Shown: positions 8,880-17,817 of the stretch, one piece after another
Numbering within the stretch: the first letter of the stretch is position 1
Layout of the letters: each line of letters starts with the position of its first letter
Assembly (NCBI RefSeq): GCF_026130045.1
Contig: NZ_JAIBNX010000041.1
Coordinates: 1-47,566, forward strand
Source: Micromonospora sp. CPCC 205371
Lineage (GTDB): Bacteria > Actinomycetota > Actinomycetes > Mycobacteriales > Micromonosporaceae
Length of the DNA stretch: 47,566 nt
Reading direction: 5' to 3'
Notes under the pieces: generated by a model
Database searches by the model: none
The model's input: only the letters and a program-made list of their open reading frames with translations
Told to the model about the DNA's origin: nothing
Program-made: the position numbers and the translations under genes

Positions 8880-9064
8880 CGTTGGACAACGCGTAGTCAG
8901 CGGCATGTTAGGTAACTGGAGCGGATTTCTGCCGCTGTCGCCAACAATCCAGCCATTGATGCATCCAGCAAACGTTCAGGTTGGTCAGGGGAACTCACAG
9001 CCACCCTTCAGGAAACATGGATACTTTAGCGCTACACCAGTACGGCGGGGTTGGGAGCCCGATC

Positions 9065-9796
9065 ATGAAGGTGCGATGGATTCGGACTCGGAACGGCCTC
9101 TTCGTTCCGGCATCCGCTGCACCCCGCACCGATTCGCAAGAGGGCGGCAACACGGTACAACGCCGAGCGCTGCGCGAGATGCAAGGTGAATACTTTCAGG
9201 GTTTAGCGGCACTTTTATTGCTCGCCCTGAGCATACCGGGGCTAATGATTTCTTGCACTGGTCTTATGGATCAGCGGCGGATGAACCGCAACGAGCGAGA
9301 CGCCTACGCGCAGGACCGCGAGCGTGATCAACGTCGGTATGCATCGCAGATCGGATGGTTGGGTCGCAAGAGGGAAGCGCCGGTTGCTATCGGCGTAGAG
9401 AACCGATCAAGCGTCGCCATTCGCGACGTGGTGTTGGTCAACGATGTCAGGACGCACGCCGTAGTGTTCGGGACGGTTTCGGCGTGCTCCTCGATTGCAG
9501 CAGACCTCAGCCTGCTACAGAACGTTCCTCCTGACGCCATCCAGCTAGTCGATGAGCACTCATGGGTTGCCGGAAATCTCTACTTCCGTGATCCCACAGG
9601 CGCGTGGTCTCGAGGCCAAGATGGCCTTGAGACTGGCGCTACCCCTACCGTCGACCTACTGCACTTCGCAAGGGTGTTCTCAGTTATGCACTCAGCGGCG
9701 CTAGTCACGCTAGATGTCCATAGTGCCGTCGTGAGACGTTGTATCTCCCTTCCAACCACGTTTCAATCTCCACTCGTCAATTGTGCACGAGAGTAG
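9065..9796 (+). CDS. single-TM hypothetical protein
   Basis: 243 residues from the ATG at 9065, which has GGGAG about 10 nt upstream. The frame is open back to 8981, but those residues are poor coding sequence. A TM helix lies at residues about 46-66 (GLAALLLLALSIPGLMISCTG), followed by a charged, probably coiled-coil stretch (DQRRMNRNERDAYAQDRERDQRRY). The C-terminal domain contains AVAIGVENRSSVAIRDVVLVND-like beta strands (residues about 100-130) that look like an immunoglobulin-type or FN3-like sandwich. Composition is less GC-rich than the right half of the window. No family was recognised. Confidence 0.6.
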   Translation: MKVRWIRTRNGLFVPASAAPRTDSQEGGNTVQRRALREMQGEYFQGLAALLLLALSIPGLMISCTGLMDQRRMNRNERDAYAQDRERDQRRYASQIGWLGRKREAPVAIGVENRSSVAIRDVVLVNDVRTHAVVFGTVSACSSIAADLSLLQNVPPDAIQLVDEHSWVAGNLYFRDPTGAWSRGQDGLETGATPTVDLLHFARVFSVMHSAALVTLDVHSAVVRRCISLPTTFQSPLVNCARE

Positions 9797-9819
9797 TATG
9801 GATAGCCCGCTACTCGCTC

Positions 9820-10589
9820 TCGAACTCGTCGCTCTGTCTCGACCAGCACCTGGCCGCTGACAGTTCCGGACGGCCGACGGTTCCGACGACGACCGTGTGG
9901 CTGATCCCGTGCCACTACCAGCTCAAGCAGCTGTGGTACCTCGAGGACCTCGGCGGGAACACCTTCTGGGTGCGGAACTCGGGCACCGGTTGGTGTCTGT
10001 CCGCTCCGGAGAACAGCGGCAGCCAAGGTGTTCATGGAGGTGTGCGTCAGCGGCGTCCGCAAGCAGATCTGGGCGTCGTCGCCCACCGCGCCCCCTACGG
10101 AACCTGGCCGTGCAGCGTCCCGAAGCGAGCTGCATGTACGTCGAGACCGTCCGCCAGTTGAAGGTGGTCCCCAGAGGGGAGACCTGCCGGCGCGCCCTGC
10201 CCTCCTACACCTGGTATATGTCCGGGTGATCGACCGGGCGCTGCCAGCCGGGACACCGGTCCCGGCCGGCAGCGCTACGACCGCGATCCGGCTGGACTCG
10301 TGCCTCAGGGCGTGGGTGCGGGCGATATCGCGCCGCACACGGTCGCCGCCGGCTGCCACTACAAGGTGCTGTGGCCGACGGCCGGCGTCTACGAGAAGCC
10401 GACAAGGGACGATGGGAACCCGCAGACGCCCGACCTGCTCAAGAGGAAGCACGAGGGGACGTCGTCGGCAATTATTGCAACTGGCTTTACTACAACGCCG
10501 ACGAAGGAGTGACCTACTTCGCCATCCATGCCGAGAACGGCGTAGACGACATCGGCTGGACGCGGGGGGACGCGGCGACCCTGGTCTAG
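9820..10589 (+). pseudogene. frameshifted ricin-lectin / SH3-like protein remnant
   Basis: Protein-like sequence passes through all three plus-strand frames. Frame 1 gives SLCLDQHLA, then QLWYLEDL, FWVRNSGTGWCLSAP, with the Cys-Leu-Asp and Gln-x-Trp marks of a ricin-type beta-trefoil. At about 10027 it moves to a second frame (VFMEVCVSGVRKQIW) and near 10090 to the third (NLAVQRPEASCMYVE). From about 10290 a second domain reads HYKVLWPTAGVYEKP and LLKRKHEG. One base later in another frame it continues with VVGNYCNWLYYNADEG and IGWTRGDAATLV, a bacterial SH3-like repeat. At least three or four indels would be needed to restore one protein. It is a decayed gene, unless the assembly is poor here. 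Confidence 0.65.
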
Positions 10590-10648
10590 CGACCCAGGCA
10601 CAACGGGCCGGACGGCCTCGGGCTCGGGGTCGTACGGCGCCAGACGCG

Positions 10649-10684
10649 AGGTGCCCCTGGCATTTGGAGCTACCAGGGGCACCT
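10649..10684. terminator. bidirectional hairpin terminator candidate
   Basis: Perfect 12-bp arms AGGTGCCCCTGG (10649-10660) and CCAGGGGCACCT (10673-10684) with a 12-nt loop. It lies between the plus-strand pseudogene (end 10589) and the end of the minus-strand L,D-transpeptidase gene (10702), so it could stop both. Confidence 0.65.
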
Positions 10685-10701
10685 GCTTGCCGGCTTGCTG
10701 C

Positions 10702-11362
10702 CTACACGACTAGGAGCAGGTTCTTTTTGTACGTGTCGGCCCGGCCTCCGTAGAAGGCGCGGTACAGCTTGGCCGCCTTCTTGATGTGCGATGGCTTGAC
10801 CTTGATGCAGCCGTTGGACAGGTAGTCGCTCGGCCCGTCCCAGCACTCCGGCTTAGCCGCAGTTCTGACTGCCGCTCGGGGTCATCTCGCTGTGGATGAA
10901 CAGCGCGGTACGCGGCGTTCCTCGACCGCACCGCTTGTCGTCGAGATGCCACACAAGGCCGTTGATGTCACCGTCGAAGCCGGACTTGAAAGTCCCGCCG
11001 TACCAGCCGCCGGGCAGCCAGCCGTGGTTCGTACGGCAGGTGTCCTTGGACCCATCGCCTGAGCCTGCCCGCCAGCTCTTCTTGAAGATCAGTTTCGGCG
11101 GCCGTCCGTCAGGGAAGGTTCGGAACTCCTGCCAGGAGAGTCGCGATATCGACGGGTCCTTCGCATTCTTCTTGAAGACGAAGAAGCCCACCTTTCCAAC
11201 TCGCGCCGCCTGCGCGTCAGCGGCAGCCACTTCACTGGCGGCTGCGACCTCGGCATCAATTTCGTCCGCGTTGGCCGTCCCGATTGAGCCGACTAGCAAG
11301 GCACCAATAAGCAGCGCCAGTGCCGTGACCAGCGAGAGAAGCCTCGCCTTTTTGGAAATCAT
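10702..11362 (-). pseudogene. secreted L,D-transpeptidase-like gene with frameshift
   Basis: The open frame from the ATG at 11362 (AGAAGG ribosome site upstream) gives 169 residues and stops at 10853. It has a signal peptide (MISKKARLLSLVTALALLIG, cleavage near ANA-DE) and a domain with SWQEFRTFPDG, a WLPGGWYGG turn and TALFIHSEM. Directly after the stop, one base out of frame, the sequence continues KPECWDGPSDYLSNGCIKV and then SHIKKAAKLYRAFYGG to a stop at 10702. SNGCIKV with the upstream IHS is the YkuD (L,D-transpeptidase) active-site pattern S-[HN]-G-C-[IL]-[RK]. The gene is therefore interrupted by one indel at about 10853-10866, immediately before the catalytic Cys. Either it is inactivated or the base call is wrong. 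Intact, it would cross-link peptidoglycan or a related substrate outside the cell. Confidence 0.7.
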
Positions 11363-11445
11363 CTAATTACCTTCTCTGTGAATCCGCCAACTCTCGGCGG
11401 GCTGCTTCCAGTACACGCCTGACCTATATGGCGAACAAGGTTTGT

Positions 11446-11462
11446 CGGACCGAGTCGGTCCG
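11446..11462. promoter_or_regulatory. 17-bp perfect palindrome between divergent genes
   Basis: CGGACCGA-G-TCGGTCCG lies between the divergent L,D-transpeptidase gene (start 11362) and the HTH gene (start 11546). It is short-armed with a single-base centre, so it is not a stable hairpin, and its position fits an operator. The HTH protein encoded next door is one possible binder (inference). Confidence 0.45.
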
Positions 11463-11545
11463 GATCAATAGGCGCTGACCTCGACAAACGTCCAGTCCTG
11501 GCGTGTCGCTTTGCGGCAGACACGAAGGGTAGTCACAATCCGAGG

Positions 11546-11923
11546 GTGACCAAGGTAGCCGACGGTGAGCCTATAGAAGATCGACTGAGCGACGATGACC
11601 TTAGGGGGATCATCGAGGAGTTCTGGAATGCCATCCGTGATCTGCTCGCCAAGTACCAGGCTGAGCAGCTTGAACGTGGCGAAGAGCCTGTCACCGTCAA
11701 ACAGATCGCCGACTTCATTGGCATGTCGGATAGGACCCTCGGCGACTGGCTGCGCGAAGGCAGGGTGGTGAAGGGCTGGGACAAGATCGGTGAGGTTGTG
11801 GCGTACCTCGGAGGCGCTGAAGACGAGTGGCGATCGAGATGGCGTCGCGCGAGGGCGGCCTACGAGGACCTCGGCCGCCGGCATCGCTCGCGGCCGCCTG
11901 AGCCAGCACCCGTTCCCGTATAG
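11546..11923 (+). CDS. HTH protein, probably N-terminal half of a longer gene
   Basis: 125 residues from a GTG at 11546; CACAAT at 11534-11539, 6 nt upstream, looks like a leaderless -10 box. Residues about 48-75 form a helix-turn-helix of MerR/XRE character (VTVKQIADFIGMSDRTLGDWLREGR), followed by a helix with WDKIGEVVAYLGGAEDEWRSRW. After the TAG at 11921-11923 the same frame stays open and runs straight into the next feature: RGDTEQPPFGAGPTGPL, a Pro-rich linker, then the TM protein. Actinobacterial proteins of the form HTH, linker, TM, extracellular domain are common, so I think the two open frames are one gene split by a single stop, with CAG to TAG as the simplest change. DNA binding is inferred. 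Confidence 0.65.
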   Translation: MTKVADGEPIEDRLSDDDLRGIIEEFWNAIRDLLAKYQAEQLERGEEPVTVKQIADFIGMSDRTLGDWLREGRVVKGWDKIGEVVAYLGGAEDEWRSRWRRARAAYEDLGRRHRSRPPEPAPVPV

Positions 11924-11995
11924 CGGGGTGACACTGAGCAGCCTCCGTTTGGTGCTGGGCCAACGGGCCCGCTTGCGCCGCACAGCGGCACCGGC

Positions 11996-12562
11996 GTGCC
12001 GGCGGCGAAGGCTGACCGGACGGACGAGCACGCCACGCCGCCGAAGCAGCCCGAGCCGGTCAGCCGCATCAGGTGGTACGCCCAGTACGGCAACAGATGG
12101 AACGAGTGGTCGCGGCCGAGACGAGCTGCTGCGGTCGCCGCGGTCCTGGCAACCTGCGTCGTCGGCGTACTCGTCATCGTGGCGCTGACGAGCGCATCCG
12201 AAGGAGATGCCGAGGGTGGACACGCAGGCTCTGCTCCGTCAGCTTCGGCGTCGCCACGGGTCTGGTGGACCCGGATTACGGGCACGTACTCGGCGCAGAC
12301 CGGAAAGAAGATGGGCGTACGGACTTTCAAAGGCCCTAATAACTCGGAGCTCTACGGCCCAGGCTACGACGAAGGCACGCCTGTACCAATCGTATGCCAA
12401 GAGCGTCACGGAGAAGAAAGAACTGACCCTACCAGTGGGAAATCATCCGCCGTGTGGAATAAAACACAGGACGACCATTGGTTCCCGGACCTCTATTCGG
12501 ATCTGCCGAAGGTGTCTGGCGATAAGCCACCCCAAGGTATACCAATCTGTCCGAGGTCATAG
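11996..12562 (+). CDS. single-TM protein, probably C-terminal half of the HTH gene
   Basis: 188 residues from a GTG at 11996, in the same frame as the preceding HTH gene and without its own ribosome site. A Pro/charged linker (about 1-40, with RIRWYAQYGNRWNEWSRPRR) leads to a TM helix at about 43-65 (AAAVAAVLATCVVGVLVIVALT). A Ser/Ala linker and an extracellular domain follow (about 95-188), with TYSAQTGKKMGVRTFKGPN, GTPVPIVCQE and a final HWFPDLYSDLP. The pattern of YG-GYDEGTPVPIVCQ resembles the SH3-like domains found in other actinobacterial surface proteins. It lacks an independent start signal, which supports the single-gene reading. Confidence 0.55.
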   Translation: MPAAKADRTDEHATPPKQPEPVSRIRWYAQYGNRWNEWSRPRRAAAVAAVLATCVVGVLVIVALTSASEGDAEGGHAGSAPSASASPRVWWTRITGTYSAQTGKKMGVRTFKGPNNSELYGPGYDEGTPVPIVCQERHGEERTDPTSGKSSAVWNKTQDDHWFPDLYSDLPKVSGDKPPQGIPICPRS

Positions 12563-13327
12563 CCCACCTCGCAACATAAAGCCGACAGGCTACCGTCGTT
12601 CTTTGGGCCCGCGTAAAGGCCAGCGCAACCGTTGGTCCGTCCAGCGATCGACAGGCAGCCGCAGCGGGTAACCGGCGGCCCACAAGCATGAGCCCCCCTT
12701 CCGTCAGGGCCGCGTGCGCCACAACCCAAACGACGAACCAAAGGAACGCGACACCTTCAGCGACCACAGCCACCTTTCACGTCGTATCAAGGCCACCACG
12801 CCAACGCAAAATCCCCAGCATCATCGAGCGCACTCATTTCGGGCATTTGAGTGACTTCAGAGGAGCGACCTGACCGGTCTTTGCGGTTGACGACGCAGCT
12901 CCGCCAACGCCCGCGCTGCCCCGCGTGCAGACCGATGCCCCGATCATCGGTCCGCACAGCGTCCACGCCACCCCTCCGGACAGAAGCCAACGAGACTCCC
13001 GGCAACGATCTCGCAAGCATGGACTTACGAGACGAATCAGGCGCCCGGCGGTGGCAGCGGCCACGTGCCGTCCAGCACCACAATCGTCGGATCACCGCCG
13101 GTCGTCCCGCGTTCCCATGTTGGACGGGATCCGCCTCCACTCCACACCTGCGCGCCTGCCCCGCGTCTGTGCGCTGACCAGGGATTTCTTCACCAGCCCG
13201 AAGCACTCCAGCGACCCTGGAGAGCCGGCCGAGGGGCTTCGCACCTGCGCTGGACTGAGCCTTCGGAGCAAACCGCGGTCAACGAGCATCTTCGCCGCCC
13301 GCCTATCGGGGCTCGCCGCGCGGCGGC
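12563..13327. other. gene-poor stretch with a minus-strand gene remnant
   Basis: About 765 bases with no intact gene. On the minus strand, 13037-13175 reads VWSGGGSRPTWERG then PTIVVLDGTWPLPPPGA-stop. This matches a similar short tail at 21642-21848 and is listed separately. The remainder shows nothing. Confidence 0.4.
13037..13175 (-). pseudogene. C-terminal remnant with DGTWPLPP tail
   Basis: The minus-strand frame ending at 13037 reads QVWSGGGSRPTWERGTTGG, then DPTIVVLDGTWPLPPPGA and a stop. The tail is shared with 21642-21848 (GGSRTTWERAATSGD then VVLDGTWPLPPRGM), which gives two diverged copies of one gene end in this island. No start or upstream part can be followed without changing frame. 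The family is unknown to me. Confidence 0.4.
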
Positions 13328-16300
13328 TCAGCTCTGGCAGAGTGGCTCCGAGACCATATGCGGCAGGTAGCGCCGCCATCCTTGCTGGTCCATCGCCATT
13401 CCGAGGCCATCGATCTGGCACATCTGACGGCGGACGTGTTCCACGTCGGTGTCCCAGAGCATGGTCGTGTTGTCGCTCGAGACGCTGGCCAGGAGAGAGT
13501 TTCCGCCGAACGCCACCGCGTTGATCGTGTCGGTGTGATGTGTCAGCCGTCCGATCGTCTGCGGGGACTCTATGTCGGTGACGTCCCAAAGCCAGACCGT
13601 TCGGTCGTAGCCGCCGGCAGCTACCGTACGGCTGTCACGGCTGAACGCCACGGAGTTGACCACCTCGTCCGGCCCGGACAGACCCGCCACCAGTCGTGGT
13701 TCGTTCGGCTGGCGAACATCCCAGAGCATGACCGTGGCGCCGGAGTTCTCGGTGCCGCCGCCAGCGGCGATGAGCTCGCCGTCCGGGCTGAACGCGAGTT
13801 GGCTATAGCTGAGAGGGGTGCCGTTCGGCCACGCTGAGCTCGGCAGTAGTTCGCTCACGATGGACGGGTGCCGCGGATCGCCGATGTGCCACAGGTGGAT
13901 GCCGTCGAGCGCTCCGATCGCCAATGTCTGCCCGGAGGGGTCGGTCGCGATCCGCTTCACCTGAAAGTACGACTTGTCGCCGGTGGGTTTGATCGTTGGG
14001 AGGGCGATCGGTCTCGCCGGGTCTGCTATTGACCACAGGTGGGCGCCGCCGTCCAGCGAGCCGGCTATAAGGATGTCCCGCCCTTGTGCGAAGGCGACGG
14101 ACGTGATGATGTGTTGTGGCCCGGCGATCGGTGAGCCGATCCGGCGAGGTGCCTGCGTCCGGCTGAGGTCCCATAGCTGTATTCTCCAGCCGCTGCCGGC
14201 GACAGCGAGGGTCGTGCCGTCTTCGTCGAAGGAGAGCGCGGACACTCCGCGGTCGTGGGTGAACGTGCTCAGCGATTGGAAGTGATGGGAGTCCTCGACG
14301 CGCCACAACGTCACCTCGCCCTCGGCGGTGGCGGTCGCGAGGATGGAGCCGTCGGGGCTGAATGCTGCCGCGACGAAGTTGCCGATCTTACCTGAGATGA
14401 GCGGTCCGGGCAGGTCCCATACCAATGCTTCGCCGCGGCTGTTGAAGGAAACGAGGTAGTCCTGGGCCGGCGCGAACGCCAGGTCGTCTACAACGGACGG
14501 CTGCGGTAGCCGGCGGACGAGCCTGCCGGTGCCAGTGTTCCAGATCCAGATCGCGGCCTCGTTTCCCGCGCTTGCCAGGCGCGTGCCGTCCGCCGAGTAC
14601 GCGAGGTGGTGTACCGCGTTGACCTGCCCGACGAGGGCCTCGCCCTGGGGCTTTGGCCGCCTCGGATCTGTCAGATCCCATTGCCGTACCACGCCGCTTT
14701 TCGCGCCGGTTGCCATCGTGCGCTGCGAACGGGAGAACGCGACCGTGGTCGTGGCGCCGTCCGCATCGACGGCGGCAAGCAGTCGCTGCGGGCGGACCGC
14801 CCGATCGGCGGGGTCGTGCCAGGTCCAGACCCCGTCCGGACGCACGCCGACGAGTTGGCCTCCGGGACCGTAGGTCAGGAAGTCGACGTCGGGTCCACCC
14901 GGAGGGCCGGAAATGGGATGACCGCTGCCCGATCCGGCCAGGTCCCATATCCAGGGCACGCCGTCGTCGATGTGGATGGCGGTGACGTAACGGTCGTCGG
15001 GGGAGATCGAGACGTCTTTGAAGCCATCTGCCGGCCCGTCCAGTTGGCGTCCAGTGATCTCGTCCGGCAGGTCCGGGGGCAGACTCCACAGCCAGACCGG
15101 CCCATGAAAGATCGACGCAGCGAGCATCCGGCCGCTAGGACTGAAGTCGACGTCGCTGACAACCTTGTCGGGGCCGATCATGCGGGTGGGGAGCATCGTC
15201 GGGCGCCGGTGATCGGCCAGGCTCCACAGTTGTACAGCTGGAATCCCGGCGGTCTCCTGCGGCAGACCGATGGTTTGCATCAGCCCGACGGCCATGAGGT
15301 CTTGCGCAGGCGATACGGCCACCGCGTCGATCACCTGCCCGGCTACACGGACCACCGCCGGGACCGGTGTCGCGTAGGTACTTAGCAGGCTGCTACGGGT
15401 GTCCACGTTGGCATCCACGTCGTACGCGGCAAGGGCCAGCGCCATCGCGGCCGGAGCGTCGGAGCCGCGCAGCACCTGGGCGTTCGCGGCGGCCTCTCGA
15501 GAGATCGCGATGTTGCGTTCGCGGTAGATGTAGTACGCGAAGCTCGCGGCGCCGACGGCCAGCACCGTTACGGCCGCAGTGAACGCCCGGCGGAACCGCC
15601 GTACCCGACGCCGTGTCCGCTCGTCGACCCGTCGCTGCTCCACACTCGCGGCCAGGAATTCGACCAGCGCGGGCTTGAGCCGTACTGCGTGGTGCGCGTC
15701 ACGCGCCCAGGCCAAGGCATCATCGAGTCGGGATCCCCGATACAGCAGCGACGCGTTGCGCTCCTCGGCCAGCCACGCACGGGTCGCCTCCCACAGCTGC
15801 TGATGGATCAGGAGCCCAGCGCGATCCTCCTCGATCCACCGTCGCAGCCGTGGCCAACATCGCAGGATCGCCTCGTGGGTCAGCGTGGCAGTGCCCGCGT
15901 CAAGAGTGATGAGGCGTGCCTTCGCGAGCCGCTCGGCGACTTCGCGGACCAGTTCGGCGGCGTAGTTGCCGCCGTGGAACAGCTCCTGCATATCCACGGT
16001 CCGGCGGGCGTCGTCCGCACCGCGTCCAAGGTGGACCATGCTCAGCAGTATTAGTCGGGCCACCGCCTGCCCGCTGGCAAGGCCGGCGAGGCTGTCGTAG
16101 ACCTCGTCCGCCGTACGTGCGACAGCCCGCCAGATGCCGCCGGTCCGTTCGTAGCTGCGCAGGGTGAGCCGGCGCCCTTCCCGGCGAAGGAACGCCTCCT
16201 GCAGCGCGTGGGCAAGCAGCGGCAACGTGCCGGCGTCGTCGTAGCCGGCGTCCTCACCGATGAACTGAACCGCGTTGCCAGCTGTGGGAAGATTGCCGGC

Positions 16301-17806
16301 ACGCAGGTCGGCGAGCAAGCGGTCGACGACCTCCGGGCCGACGTGCAGGCCAGCCGCATCGGCCGGGCCGACAATCGCCCGCCGGAGCTCGCCCTCGGAC
16401 ATCGCCACGACCAGCAAGGGGTCGTCCTGCAGCACACCGACCAGCTCCGGGTAGGCGGTGCATTGGCCGAAGAAGTCCGCCCGGATCGACAGCACCACCA
16501 AGCATCGGCCCACCTCGCCGCTGGCCCTCAGCAGTGCCTGGAGGAATGCTAACCGCTCGGTCCGGTCGGCAGCCTGTGTGAAGATCTCCTCGAACTGGTC
16601 GACGACCAGGAGAACCGAACCGTCGCCGTCGCCCACATGCGCCCGCGCCAACTCGCCCCATAGACCGCCGGGATCGTCGAGGAGACGGCGGCGTACCTCG
16701 TCCGGGTCGCCGTCGAGGGTCCTAGCCAGCGCCGACGCCAACACGGACAGCGGCTGTGTGCCCGGGCTGAACGTCAAGCAACGCCATGTCCGACGTGCAC
16801 CCAGGGCCTCCCGCGTTACCGCCGGCACGAGGCCGGCCTGCAATAGCGATGACTTGCCGACCCCGGACGGTCCGATGACCGCCAGCGGCCCGCCGTCGGC
16901 GATGCGTCGGCGCAGCCGGCGTATCAGGTCAGCGATCACCTGGTCCCGGCCGAAGAAGTACCGCGCGGCCGACGCGTCGAACGGCGACAGCCCTGGATAC
17001 GGGCACGGGATCGCCGAGTCAGGCGCCTCCAGGCCCTCCGGCGCCACCGGAGCCGGGTTCGGGTTCGCCACCAGCGGGATGCGTGCCGCACCGTCGGACG
17101 AGTACTGGTGCGGTGCCTGGCCGCGATGTTTGGGCAGTTCGCGAGCCAAGTGCTCGTAGCAGTCGCCGACCGTCAGCATCGCCGGCCGGGTCGGATCACC
17201 GAGCGTCAACAGCTTCAGCAGCTCACTCGTGAAGGCGGTGCCCTCCCCGTCGTCCCGCACATACGAAAATGTCTCGCCAGTTGATGCCAGCAGATACCTG
17301 CCCCGGGGCATGTCTGAGGAGAACGCGTCCGGCCGTACGCCACCGAAGGACCTCCGTGCGCGGTCGGCGAAGCAACAGTCAAGGAAGATCGCCGTCGACC
17401 TGGGGCCATCGTGCTCCAGGATCCAGCTGATCTCGGCGAACGAGGCGGCGGCCCCATCCGGCGCATCGTGGGCGTACTTGCCTGCCGTGGCCAGGTAGAA
17501 CGCCGTGTCGGAGGCGAGCAGCCCATGCCCGATGTAGTACACGAACGTGAGGCCGTTGGCCTCCTTGCCGCGCTGCGCCGCGATTCGTACCGCCGACAGC
17601 AACTGCCCGCGGTCCGGGTCGACGAGCGACTGCAACCGCTCCTCATCGAGCCCGCAACGCTCCAGCAGCACCAGCTCAAGTGCCCGGACGCTGCGAAGGA
17701 TGGCACGCTCGGTCTCCGGATGGGGGATGTCACCCGGCGTCGCAGCGCACGCGGCCAGCACGACATGCGTCGAGGACAAGGCGAGGGCTCCATCCACGAC
17801 TGTCAT
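13328..17806 (-). CDS. caspase-like / nSTAND1 NTPase / WD40 conflict-system protein
   Basis: 1492 residues. Residues about 10-245 are a caspase-fold peptidase (C14-like) with His94 in YYIGHG and Cys145 in FLDCCFADRA. Residues about 268-700 are an nSTAND1 AAA+-type NTPase: the entry phrase PYPGLSPFDASAARYFFGRD, Walker A GPSGVGKSS at 312-320, and Walker B with the hallmark VVDQFEEIF. A TM helix follows at about 735-760 (RRAFTAAVTVLAVGAASFAYYIY). The C-terminal 680 residues hold about 12-14 WD40 blades (for example VNSVAFSRDSRTVAAGGYD, TVWLWDV). In this family the WD40 part is the sensor, NTP-driven oligomerisation the switch, and the protease the effector. The start lies 11 nt after the EACC1 stop, so the two genes are co-transcribed. 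The role in defence or programmed cell death is inferred from the architecture. Confidence 0.95.
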   Translation of the reverse strand: MTVVDGALALSSTHVVLAACAATPGDIPHPETERAILRSVRALELVLLERCGLDEERLQSLVDPDRGQLLSAVRIAAQRGKEANGLTFVYYIGHGLLASDTAFYLATAGKYAHDAPDGAAASFAEISWILEHDGPRSTAIFLDCCFADRARRSFGGVRPDAFSSDMPRGRYLLASTGETFSYVRDDGEGTAFTSELLKLLTLGDPTRPAMLTVGDCYEHLARELPKHRGQAPHQYSSDGAARIPLVANPNPAPVAPEGLEAPDSAIPCPYPGLSPFDASAARYFFGRDQVIADLIRRLRRRIADGGPLAVIGPSGVGKSSLLQAGLVPAVTREALGARRTWRCLTFSPGTQPLSVLASALARTLDGDPDEVRRRLLDDPGGLWGELARAHVGDGDGSVLLVVDQFEEIFTQAADRTERLAFLQALLRASGEVGRCLVVLSIRADFFGQCTAYPELVGVLQDDPLLVVAMSEGELRRAIVGPADAAGLHVGPEVVDRLLADLRAGNLPTAGNAVQFIGEDAGYDDAGTLPLLAHALQEAFLRREGRRLTLRSYERTGGIWRAVARTADEVYDSLAGLASGQAVARLILLSMVHLGRGADDARRTVDMQELFHGGNYAAELVREVAERLAKARLITLDAGTATLTHEAILRCWPRLRRWIEEDRAGLLIHQQLWEATRAWLAEERNASLLYRGSRLDDALAWARDAHHAVRLKPALVEFLAASVEQRRVDERTRRRVRRFRRAFTAAVTVLAVGAASFAYYIYRERNIAISREAAANAQVLRGSDAPAAMALALAAYDVDANVDTRSSLLSTYATPVPAVVRVAGQVIDAVAVSPAQDLMAVGLMQTIGLPQETAGIPAVQLWSLADHRRPTMLPTRMIGPDKVVSDVDFSPSGRMLAASIFHGPVWLWSLPPDLPDEITGRQLDGPADGFKDVSISPDDRYVTAIHIDDGVPWIWDLAGSGSGHPISGPPGGPDVDFLTYGPGGQLVGVRPDGVWTWHDPADRAVRPQRLLAAVDADGATTTVAFSRSQRTMATGAKSGVVRQWDLTDPRRPKPQGEALVGQVNAVHHLAYSADGTRLASAGNEAAIWIWNTGTGRLVRRLPQPSVVDDLAFAPAQDYLVSFNSRGEALVWDLPGPLISGKIGNFVAAAFSPDGSILATATAEGEVTLWRVEDSHHFQSLSTFTHDRGVSALSFDEDGTTLAVAGSGWRIQLWDLSRTQAPRRIGSPIAGPQHIITSVAFAQGRDILIAGSLDGGAHLWSIADPARPIALPTIKPTGDKSYFQVKRIATDPSGQTLAIGALDGIHLWHIGDPRHPSIVSELLPSSAWPNGTPLSYSQLAFSPDGELIAAGGGTENSGATVMLWDVRQPNEPRLVAGLSGPDEVVNSVAFSRDSRTVAAGGYDRTVWLWDVTDIESPQTIGRLTHHTDTINAVAFGGNSLLASVSSDNTTMLWDTDVEHVRRQMCQIDGLGMAMDQQGWRRYLPHMVSEPLCQS

Positions 17807-17817
17807 CCGCCGGCGGA

